Assembly: GCA_964017045.1 (NCBI GenBank)
Contig: OZ024806.1
Span: forward strand, 25,655,503-25,719,502
Origin: Omphiscola glabra
Taxonomy: Eukaryota; Mollusca; Gastropoda; Lymnaeidae
DNA length: 64,000 nt
Reading direction: 5' to 3'
The translations under genes were made by a program, and so were the position numbers. Below, piece by piece: positions 48,222 through 60,200 of this stretch. Under the pieces are notes generated by a model. It was not told the origin of the DNA, made no database searches, and worked only from the letters and a program-made list of their open reading frames with translations. The number at the start of each line of letters is the position of its first letter. Positions within the stretch are counted from its first letter, which is position 1.

Positions 48222-51200
48222 ATGTTTTCCTTTATAATTTTCCTATTGCTGGTATGTCTGATTGGGCCAAGACACATTACACGCTCACCGAAAAACAAGG
48301 TTTGTAGTGAGGCATGGGTCTTTAATTCTTAACTTATGTTGGGAAATTTCATACCAAATTAACATTATAATTTAACAATCATAAAACACAGGGTAATAAT
48401 CAAGTATCATGCGATTAAAAGAGCAAAAGACTTTAGTAAAAGTTTCTTGCTGCCGAAAGGAATTCTTCCTTTAGTTCATTAAGACCTGCAATCAGAAAAG
48501 ATAAATCTATCGTCTCTCGTAGACGGAACGTTGCCATATAATACAATACAAAATTGTTAACATTGCTTCAATTGTTAATAGTGCTACAATTCATAATAGT
48601 GCTACAATTGTTAAAATTGCTACAATTTTTAATATTGCTACCAATGTTAATATTGCTACAATTGGTAATAGTGCTACAATTGTTAATATTGTTCCAGTTG
48701 TTAATAGTGTTGTTGATTGTGATATTTTAATTACTTAAATTATTATTTGTTTTGTTACATTTTTTTGTGGGGGGGGGGTGAGGGGGGGTTACTGTTTTAT
48801 TATTATTTTTTTTTTTTTCAAATATTTAAATTTAAATAATTTTCGATGTTTTTATGAACCTGGGGTAATTTTTATTAATGACTCGCGGGGGACAACTCTC
48901 AGTAACCTGAGTAGGGACAGCTAATACTGTGATGGCTCCCTTTAATTAAAACGGCAAGAATATGTCTTTGAATATAGTGGCCATAAGAAACATCCCACAT
49001 CATGGGTATTGTGAGTATTTCGAGATAAAGCACATCACACATCATGTTTAATGTAAGTAATCCGAGATAAAGCACATCACACATCATGGGTAATGTGAGT
49101 ATTTCGCGATTAAGCACATCACACATCATGATTAATGTGAGTATTTAAGCACATCACACATCATGATTAATGTGAGTATTTAAGCACATCACACATCATC
49201 GGTAAATTGACTAATCCGAGATTCCGAGAGCGTATCTTAAAAGTAATTCAAATATATTTAATTAAATATTTGACAAAAACACTATCTAAAATTGTTTCAT
49301 TAATTTGGGAGCATTTGTTCGTTTATTTTAAAGTTAGACTTGACATGTTTGACTTCATAGATACATGTACAGTCAGTGGCATAGGACGGGGTGGAAAGGG
49401 TGGTCCTCCCAACCAAACACATATTTTCTTTAGACGGAGGGGCGGCAGAGTGTTGTTTTTTTTTTCGTTTAGAGTGGGAAACAAAAATTGTGCCCCACCG
49501 TGTCGGAACTAACCATGAATACGCCACTGAGTACATTTTTTTTTAAAGTAACCTAATCGTTTGCACCCGGCCTATGACGGCTTTCATGGTTTAGACGAGG
49601 CCAGGCAAGCTTGCACAATGTCAGGTCGGTACAACTATTAGTTAATGACATGACATTCCTTAATGGCATGGACTAATTACATTGGTTGCCCGATGTGCAA
49701 CTATTATTTCATCGAACACAATCTACTGGTGCTTCAATTGACACGTTTAGAGAGTGACTACAGGTCAAAATTATAACCATTACATCTCAGGTATAGTGCG
49801 TGCCCCCACACACGTCATCTTCATTTCACTCAAGATTTTGATTTGTGCACCAAAAGGGTTGTGTGTTGCGAGTTTTTAAATATTCTTCACGCAGTTAAAC
49901 CTGCTGAAACCTTCAGATTAATGATGGGTAAGTCCTTCAGATTAATGATGGGTAAGTCCTTCAGATTAATGATTGGTAAGTCCTTCAGATTAATGATGGG
50001 TAAGTCCTTCAGATTAATGATGGGTAAGTACATAGAGTAAAATACATCTTTAGAAATAATCTCGAATTAAGCTACTATGATTTAGTCTAGACAATAGCGT
50101 AGTTAGATTTCAGCGACTTGTGTCAACGGAGACGATACTTTTTTGAGGCTGCTGCAAGCAGTACTGCAATCCATTTCTTAGCAGCAAGGCCTTTAAAAAG
50201 GCAACTTGGCTGGATTTACCCCCATAGGACGTAGTTTCAAGACCCCCCTACCACTTTTGTCAGGTTTTAACTGTAATAATTTAATATAATTTAATTATCT
50301 ACATTTTCAGTTTGTCTACAGCTTATACAGCGGAATAAAGCACTAAATATAACATGCGATGTGCAGGGTAACACATACAACTGGACGGCCGTGGTGAAGA
50401 AAACAGGTCAAGTAGTTACGCTTACAGTGTGTCCCCAGCAATATAAGTCATGTCAGGAAACGAACCAATGGCATGCCATAGCTTACACCGACATGAACAA
50501 ACCAATAATCCACTTTGACAAGGTGACATCAAAGCTGTTTGACTTGGAAAACTTCAGTTGTAATATTGAAAACAATGAATACCCGGCTGAAGGTTGTACA
50601 AATTTCGAGATTGCAGGTCAGTTAATTGCTCAAGTGGTCAAGATGGTTGTATATGGCTAGTTATAAAATGGTGAATAAAATTTGGAAACACAATCCTCGC
50701 GATAAGATAATTGATTTAATTAGCGAACGAATTTTGCAAGGTAACAACATATATTTGAAACAAAGAAATAAAACTAATAATTATCAAAGAACACCAGCTT
50801 TTGGAATACTGGAATCAATATTAGCATTAAACCACCTATCAATATTAGCATTAAACCACCTATCAATATTAGCATTAAACCACCTTAGCATCTGCAAGGA
50901 GCTGTCTTTAAGAATAGCTAATAACCATGGATACAAACTCTTGGCCGACAGACAACTAACATAAAAATGGATTAAATTGTATAAATATAAAGTGATAGTA
51001 TTTTTTTTATCATTTTTTAATTATATTTGTGTGCTATCTGTAAAAAGAATAAGATAATAATATATATTAAAGTTGTCTGAAGAAGGCTTCTTGCCGACAA
51101 GTTCGTTGTTTTGTTGCGTCCATTTTCAGATTTTCCCCTTACTTTGTTTCACACGTTTCCTAAATACATTGAAGTGTTGATGTCAGTTTTGAATACACGA

Positions 51201-54200
51201 AAGCACGGATTGTGTTTGACACACTTTCTTTGAGTAACCGCTGCAGTACCTGCAACAAAACAGGGACACAAAATGTAAGAAACATTCGTGTGCGGAATAA
51301 TCTATGTGGGGAATATTCGTTGTGATTATTCCGGTTGACAAGTCTGTGGTGTAATGCCGATTTGGAAGCGTTGGCCGCCGACCCCCTCAACGTTAACCCG
51401 GGGAACACGACCAACATAGCGTGCCTTGCGTGGGCAGACAAAGGCATACATGGTACCTGTCGGAATTAAACATTTCCTACAAGGCTGCCAGCTGTGATGT
51501 TTTCACAGTTGGAGGAAAAGGCTGAGACAGGGTAGGGATCATGATTACAAGTTGCTGCTAAGGGATATGAGGCGAGAGATTGAGGTGGAATTCTCTGGCC
51601 GATGATTCTAAATATGCAGCCCTTAAAAAGCTGCTCCTAGGCAACCGTTTCGTCCCAGCTACTTCGCAAACAAGTTGCGATGTGGAAACCCACTGTAGAA
51701 CCCGATGCTTCTCCGGGATGGGTGGGAGAAGATATTAGGACTTAAATTTACCATCCCAACTCCTAGGAAAGTATATCGTGTCCACTACGTATATGCAGTG
51801 TCGGACCGACCGGGTGTCCCTGGATTGGGGCGGCCTCCAGCAGAGATCCCGATCGAGCGGACTAGGATGGTGGCCGTTCTGGCAAAGGTACATCTCCAAC
51901 GGGTCACGGGGGGGGGTGCTTTGGGGAGGGCATAAGGAGCAATAGCTCGACGGCCCGCTGAGGCCATTTCCTAATGTGACATTTCATTGTATGGAGTTCT
52001 CTGTGAGGCAAAAAAATCAAGTGAGGAATTCTTGGGCAAATTTTATACAAGTATTATTAATAAACATATTTAGACGTCTCATTAGATTTAGCATGTGATC
52101 AAAATTATAATTAGAACACATTTCTAAAAAAAACATATTTTTTTAAATTGACAATTAGATGTCCAATATCAGCCAGTCTACTTTATGAACTCCATGCAAA
52201 TATTAAATAGTTAAATATTAAATCTATAAGCTTGTAGTTTTAATGAAACACGTCTGATAATCAACTGGACAATTCGGCTATGTCTTGCAAATCCAGTTGT
52301 CCACATCAGCCCTCCCCCAAATCATGTGAGATAAATATTATCATTAAGGAAGAAAAGTAAATTAACATTTAAAGGTAATATAATACTCTAGTATGAACCA
52401 GGAATCACGTGTTTTAATGTTGGTAAGGTGGTTGATTTTTGTTCACACGCTCAGGCAACAATAGGATGAAATTATCTCTGTGCCTTGTTAAAGAAAACCC
52501 TTTAATTGTTTACATTAGCTTCAAACACTAGCACAATGGGTGTACATGTACTACATTCTAACACTAGCACACTGGGTGTACATGTACTACATTCTAACAC
52601 TAGCACAATGGGTGTACATGTACTACATTCTAACACTAGCACACTGGGTGTACATGTACTACATTCTAACACTAGCACACTGGGTGTACATGTACTACAT
52701 TCTAACACTAACACACTGGGTGTACATGTACTACATTCTAACACTAGCACACTGGGTGTACATGTACTACATTCTAACACTAGCACACTGGGTGTACATG
52801 TACTACATTCTAACACTAGCAGACTGGGTGTACATGTACTACATTCTAACACTAGCACACTGGGTGTACATGTACTACATTCTAACACTAGCACACTGGG
52901 TGTACATGTACTACATTCTAACACTAGCACACTGGGTGTACATGTACTACATTCTAACACTAGCACACTGGGTGTACATGTACTACATTCTAACACTAGC
53001 ACACTGGGTGTACATGTACTACATTCTAACACTAGCACACTGGGTGTACATGTACTACATTCTAACACTAGCACACTGGGTGTACATGTACTACATTCTA
53101 ACACTAGCACACTGGGTGTACATGTACTACATTCAAACACTAGCAGACTGGGTGTACATGTACTACATTCTAACACTAGCACACTGGGTGTACATGTACT
53201 ACATTCTAACACTAGCACACTGGGTGTACATGTACTACATTCTAACACTAGCACAATGGGTGTACATGTACTACATTCTAACACTAGCACACTGGGTGTA
53301 CATGTACTACATTCTAACACTAGCACACTGGGTGTACATGTACTACATTCAAACACTAGCACAATGGGTGTACATGTACTACATTCTAACACTAGCACAC
53401 TGGGTGTACATGTACTACATTCAAACACTAGCACACTGGGTGTACATGTACTACATTCTAGCACTAGCACACTGGATGTACATGTACTACATTCTAACAC
53501 TAGCACACTGGGTGTACATGTACTACATTCTAACACTAGCACACTGGGTGTACATGTACTACATTCTAACACTAGCACAATGGGTGTACATGTACTACAT
53601 TCTAACACTAGCACACTGGGTGTACATGTACTACATTCTAACACTAGCACAATGGGTGTACATGTACTACATTCTAACACTAGCACACTGGGTGTACATG
53701 TACTACATTCTAACACTAGCACACTGGGTGTACATGTACTACATTCTAACACTAGCACACTGGGTGTACATGTACTACATTCTAACACTAGCACACTGGG
53801 TGTACATGTACTACATTCTAACACTAGCACACTGGGTGTACATGTACTACATTCTAACACTAGCACACTGGGTGTACATGTACTACATTCTAACACTAGC
53901 ACACTGGGTGTACATGTACTACATTCAAACACTAGCACACTGGGTGTACATGTACTACATTCTAACACTAGCACACTGGGTGTACATGTACTACATTCTA
54001 ACACTAGCACACTGGGTGTACATGTACTACATTCTAACACTAGCACACTGGGTGTACATGTACTACATTCTAACACTAGCACACTGGGTGTACATGTACT
54101 ACATTCAAACACTAGCACACTGGGTGTACATGTACTACATTCTAACACTAGCACACTGGGTGTACATGTACTACATTCTAACACTAGCACACTGGGTGTA

Positions 54201-57200
54201 CATGTACTACATTCTAACACTAGCACACTGGGTGTACATGTACTACATTCTAACACTAGCACACTGGGTGTACATGTACTACATTCTAACACTAGCACAC
54301 TGGGTGTACATGTACTACATTCTAACACTAGCACACTGGGTGTACATGTACTACATTCTAACACTAGCACACTGGGTGTACATGTACTACATTCTAACAC
54401 TAGCACACTGGGTGTACATGTACTACATTCTAACACTAGCACACTGGGTGTACATGTACTACATTCTAACACTAGCACACTGGGTGTACATGTACTACAT
54501 TCAAACACTAGCAGACTGGGTGTACATGTACTACATTCTAACACTAGCACACTGGGTGTACATGTACTACATTCTAACACTAGCACACTGGGTGTACATG
54601 TACTACATTCTAACACTAGCACAATGGGTGTACATGTACTACATTCTAACACTAGCACACTGGGTGTACATGTACTACATTCTAACACTAGCACACTGGG
54701 TGTACATGTACTACATTCAAACACTAGCACAATGGGTGTACATGTACTACATTCTAACACTAGCACACTGGGTGTACATGTACTACATTCAAACACTAGC
54801 ACACTGGGTGTACATGTACTACATTCTAGCACTAGCACACTGGATGTACATGTACTACATTCTAACACTAGCACACTGGGTGTACATGTACTACATTCTA
54901 ACACTAGCACACTGGGTGTACATGTACTACATTCTAACACTAGCACAATGGGTGTACATGTACTACATTCTAACACTAGCACAATGGGTGTACATGTACA
55001 GCATTGAGACTCTAGCACACTGGGTGTACATGTACATCATTCCAAGCTCGTCTCCATGTGACTAATGTCTAGGTAGGAGAGAGAGAGAGAAAGAGTCGCA
55101 TTCCTTAGTTATTGGTGTTAATGATTTGTTTCAGTTTGAGTTTTTTGCGTCCATTGTTTTTAACTTAGAAATTTTTGTTGCGTGGCTATTTGTCTTTAGA
55201 TTTGTTTTTATTTTTTTTTTAAAATAAATATTCAATATAACAATGCCATGATGTCATTTTTTAAAATTGGATTGGGTTTGTTGAGCTGAAATGAAAGATA
55301 TACTGTAGTTATCGTAGAGACCTTGGGTAGTCAGCAAGCATAAAAATACTGCAGCCATCGTAGAGACCTAGGGTAGTCAATAATCACAGAGTTAGAAGTC
55401 GACTTTTTTCAGTCCGCTATTTCCAGGGAGGCGTCACTGAGAGGTGTAGTGGGCGATTAGCCCCAAAACGTAATGCCTTCTGGGATTTTAGCAGTTATAA
55501 ATACATTTTTAAACACGTGTTGATGTTGCAAAAAGTTTGTTCTAATTTTTTATTTGCGTTTTTTTGCCTTGATTTATTTAATAAATTTAAACTCAGAGGA
55601 GCCGCCCCGCATAAGTCTTCTACCCTCACTGATATTTTGTACGTGACCTCACTATATAGGTCCCCACAGCCCCACTGATATATGGTACTTGACCACACTG
55701 TATAGGTCCACATCGCCTCACTGAGATCTGTACGTGACCACAAGAAGAGCACACAAACATCACAATAACATCAATAGTTTTATACCAGTGAACTAGAATT
55801 CAGGGGTCCCCAACCCCCGGGCCACGGACAGTTAACAGAATACCCTGAGATTGCCACCACAGAATACCCTGAGATTGCCACCACAGAATACCCTGAGATT
55901 GCCACCACAGAATACCCTGAGATTGCCACCACAGAATACCCTGAGATTGCCACCACAGAATACCCTGAGATTGCCACCACAGAATACCCTGAGATTGCCA
56001 CCACACAATACACTGAGACTGCCACCACACAATACCCTGAGACTGCCATCATAGCATTTAAGTACTTATTGACATTTCCGACCTCCTATCCGTATAAAAC
56101 GGGGTTTTCTGCAGTGACAGCAACCAAAAGAAAACAACGGAATAAACTGGACATAAGCAACACACTTTGGGTGTCATTGTTTGCTAATAACCCCAGATGG
56201 AACCGTCTCCTTGCAGAAAAGCAAACTCAGTGTTCTCATTGATTTAACATTCTAGTGAGTTAAAATGTCAAATCACTTTATATTCAATTTTTGATGTGAC
56301 TGTATTTTATTTTGAAGGCATGTTTAAATACAATTAAATTTTAAAAAATTTAATTCAAACAATCTAAAATACAAACGATTAACCAATCCCCCCACCCCCG
56401 CCCCCTTGGCGGCCCGCGGTTTTTAATTTTTTTACTCACCAGACGACGACCCTCACCCGTCAGTTATCGGTGGAGCGACTGCTGCTGTTGTTGTATGTAT
56501 AATCATCTTCACGCTGATTATATACATCTATATGAGAGGTACTTATATTTAATAATCATTATATACCTTAATCCTCCATCCGCCGCACCCTTTACTTTCT
56601 AGTACATTTATATGCATCACCCACTTATAAAGAATATAAATATTTATTAAATTGGCAAGATTAATCAAATGAACGAAGCATCAGTGACGTAGCTGAGGTT
56701 AGTGCACCCACCCATTACATAGGTCACCGCTAAGAGTCATATCCGTAAATTAAGTATTTAAAAAATGTCATAGCCCTTCTACTTCTCCGCACAAAAAAAA
56801 TGAAAATGCATTTGTAAAATTCCATTACGACTAAAATAATTTATTTATAATACAATAATACATTTTTAGAGCAGTTTCGAATGCAATACGGCCACACCCT
56901 AAATCCTGTTGCCCAAGACTTTCTCATTCGACAACAGACTTTCTTCACATTCGGCAAAATACTTTTGTTCACATTCGAGAAAAGACTTTTGTTCACATTC
57001 GACAAAACACTTTTGCTCACTTTCGACAAAAGACTTTTGCTCACATTCGACAAAAGACTTTTGCTCACATTCGACAAAAGACTTTTGTTCACATTCGAGA
57101 AAAGACTTTTGTTCACATTCGACAAAAGACTTTTGTTCACATTCGACAAAACTCTTTTGTTCACGTTCGACAAAAGACTTTTGTTCACATTCGACAAAAG

Positions 57201-60200
57201 ACTTTTGTTCACATTCGACAAAAGACTTTTGTTCACATTCGACAAAAGACTTTTGTTCACATTCGACAAAACACTTTTGCTCACATTTGACAAAAGACTT
57301 TTGCTCACTTTCGACAAAAGACTTTTGCTCACATTCGACAAAAGACTTTTGTTCACATTCGAGAAAAGACTTTTGTTCACATTCGACAAAAGACTTTTGT
57401 TCACATTCGACAAAACTCTTTTGTTCACGTTCGACAAAAGACTTTTGTTCACATTCGACAAAAGACTTTTGTTCACATTCGACAAAAGACTTTTGTTCAC
57501 ATTCGAGAAAAGACTTTTGTTCACATTCGACAAAAGACTTTTGTTCACATTCGACAAAAGACTTTTGTTCACATTCGACAAAAGACTTTTGTTCACATTC
57601 GACAAAAGACTTTTGTTCACATTCGACAAAAGACTTTTGTTCACATTCGACAAAAGACTTTTGTTCACATTCGACAAAAGACTTTTGTTCACATTCGACA
57701 AAAGACTTTTGTTCACATTCGAGAAAAGACTTTTGTTCACATTCGACAAAACTCTTTTAATCACGTTCGACAAAAGACTTTTGTTCACATTTGACAAAAG
57801 ACTTTTGTTCACATTCGAGAAAAGACTTTTGTTCACATTCGAGAAAAGACTTTTGTTCACATTCGAGAAAAGACTTTTGTTCACATTCGAGAAATGACTT
57901 TTGTTCACATTCGACAAAACTCTTTTAATCACGTTCGACAAAAGACTTTTGTTCACATTCGACAAAAGACTTTTGTTCACATTCGAGAAAAGACTTTTGT
58001 TCACATTCGAGAAAAGACTTTTGTTCACATTCGACGAAGACATAAATAAAAAAAACAACACAGTTTTCAGTCACGCAAAATTTGATTGCAGTCAGGCCAG
58101 CAAATTGTTGTCAGTTGACGGGTTGTCATTTGGGTCAGCCTGACCCCGCCAAGGTTAAATTGATGCTACTTTTCACAGCCCCATTAAGAGAAAACCGACG
58201 TCCCCGTTTAAAAAGGTGGGCACATATAACAAGTGATGTTTACAGCCGACAGTTGTTAGATTGGAAAAAAGAAAATTGAATACATTAAATACCATTAAAT
58301 TCCCATATTGAAGTACTAATAAGTTCCCATTGAAGTACTAATAAACTTCCATTGAAGTTCTTATAAGTTCCCATTGAAGTACTAATAAGTTCTTATTCAA
58401 GTACTAAATAAGTTACCATTGAAGTACTAATAAGTTCCCATTCAAGTACTAATAAGTTCCCATTGAAGTACTAATAAATTTGAATTGAAGTACTAATAAG
58501 TTGCTATTGAAGTACTAATAAGTTCCCATTGAAGTACTAATAAGTTCCCATTGAAGTACTAATAAGTTGCCATTGAAGTTCTTATAAGTTTCCATTGAAG
58601 TACTACTAAATCTCCATTGAAGTACTAATAAGTTTAGGTGCCCTGGAATATTTGGTTTACTTTGCATTATTACTCTGGTGGGTTTCATTCACATTTGGCA
58701 CAAATATTTCTTTTGTCTTTAATTTGAAATTAATATACTTGAATTCATGAGAAGGAAATCTGTACAACAAGAGTTTATCTGTACGGACCCGGGCCTGCAC
58801 ATTTCAAGAGTGTATTTGTACATTTCAAGAGGGTATCTGTACGGTCCAGGACCTGTAATTTCAAGAGGGTATTTGTACACTTCAAGAGGGTATCTGTACG
58901 GCCCAGGCTATGTACATTTCAAGAGGGTATCCTGTACCAGCAGACAGGGGTGGCACCCGACACTGTCTCATCTGGGCGTCGTGGACTGGGTTAAAATCGC
59001 CTTACTCCATAGGTGTACAAAACTGTCACTTGGGCCCTGCAAAGGGCCACAAGTTGTGATGTTGAAAGATATTCAACTATCAACGTTAAACGCGCCCCTC
59101 CCTCCCTCTAAAAGTCTCATGACGGCTTTCTGGAATTCGCATGTCCAGTCAAGAACGCATCCTAACAGCTGCCACTTTCAATACTTGCTTCAATAATTCA
59201 AATAATCTCAACTGACACAACAAGCTGTTGATATTTACAGACTTCATTTCTCATTAAGTTAAGCAATCCCATATAATATTTCGTGACAATAATTATATAC
59301 AAAAGCTTATAAGGGACATTTGGTGTGCATGTTGAGTGAAGGACCATGTATTTTACTAATTAGACGTTATAATTATTTCCGATATTTAATAATAAACATT
59401 TTGTATTTACTTTCAACCAAAAGAAATGCAAGAGATCCACGTGCATCTGACGTCAAGTTCAGAGAAGGTAGAATTTTAAGAAAAAAGTTCTCATTAACAT
59501 TCACTCTAAGTTCTCATAAACATTCACTCTAAGTTCTCATAAACATTCACTCTAAGTTCTCATAAACATTATCTCTAAGTTGGATTTTAAGTATTTTAAA
59601 TACAATTCCTCATGCATCTATCCTAGATGTTAACATTATTTTACTGATACATAATATTGAACTCGATTGCAATTTTAACTAAATATTGCTGTTTAAAATA
59701 AAATATCATTGCTGGGGCGTGGGGGTGGGATGTCCTAACGTTATCTAAAGGCTCAAACTCACTCTTGCAGATCTACAAGAAGCAGCGCCGGGTGAGGAAA
59801 GTGTCATGGGAGGTAGGCAGCCCTTCACAGAATGTAAGCGATAAGAGTTATGGGTAATGAATGTTTCGGTAATACAAATAAAGGCTGAGTGACGTCATGG
59901 CTTTACATTACAATGATAAAGTTTCCTTCGGTTAAATTTTGTACGATCACTTGAGTGAACATTAATAACCTGGTCATTTCTTAGAAGTCTCTGATACTTG
60001 GAACACAGTTATTTTTTTTGTAATGACTAACTGCCTGCAAGACAGGTAGAATTATTTATTATGGTTGACTACCTGGAACACTGGAAAAGTTATTTATAGA
60101 TTGACTAACTACAGGGTGGGCCAATAAAAGTGAGAACATCTCGTAGCATATGAGTTATTTCAAAATATAATTTAATTAATTATAATTCTTCATACATTTT

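Noticed and set aside
49207..49536. Plus and minus frames of 78-101 codons
   Set aside because: They run through the hAT-like MITE at 49374-49529 and have no domain.
52502..55065. Open frames of 833-841 codons on both strands
   Set aside because: They arise from a 36-bp repeat whose period is divisible by 3, open in two plus frames and one minus frame at once. No signal, domain or splice context supports a protein.
56841..58143. Open frames of 338 and 406 codons with TFDKRLLF / SNVNKSLL octads
   Set aside because: By-product of the 24-bp minisatellite; both strands open, no initiation or splice context.
58747..59196. 149-codon frame as a gene
   Set aside because: Its first half is a short tandem repeat and the second half has no domain. 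It does not fit the phase-1 splice chain of the surrounding gene.
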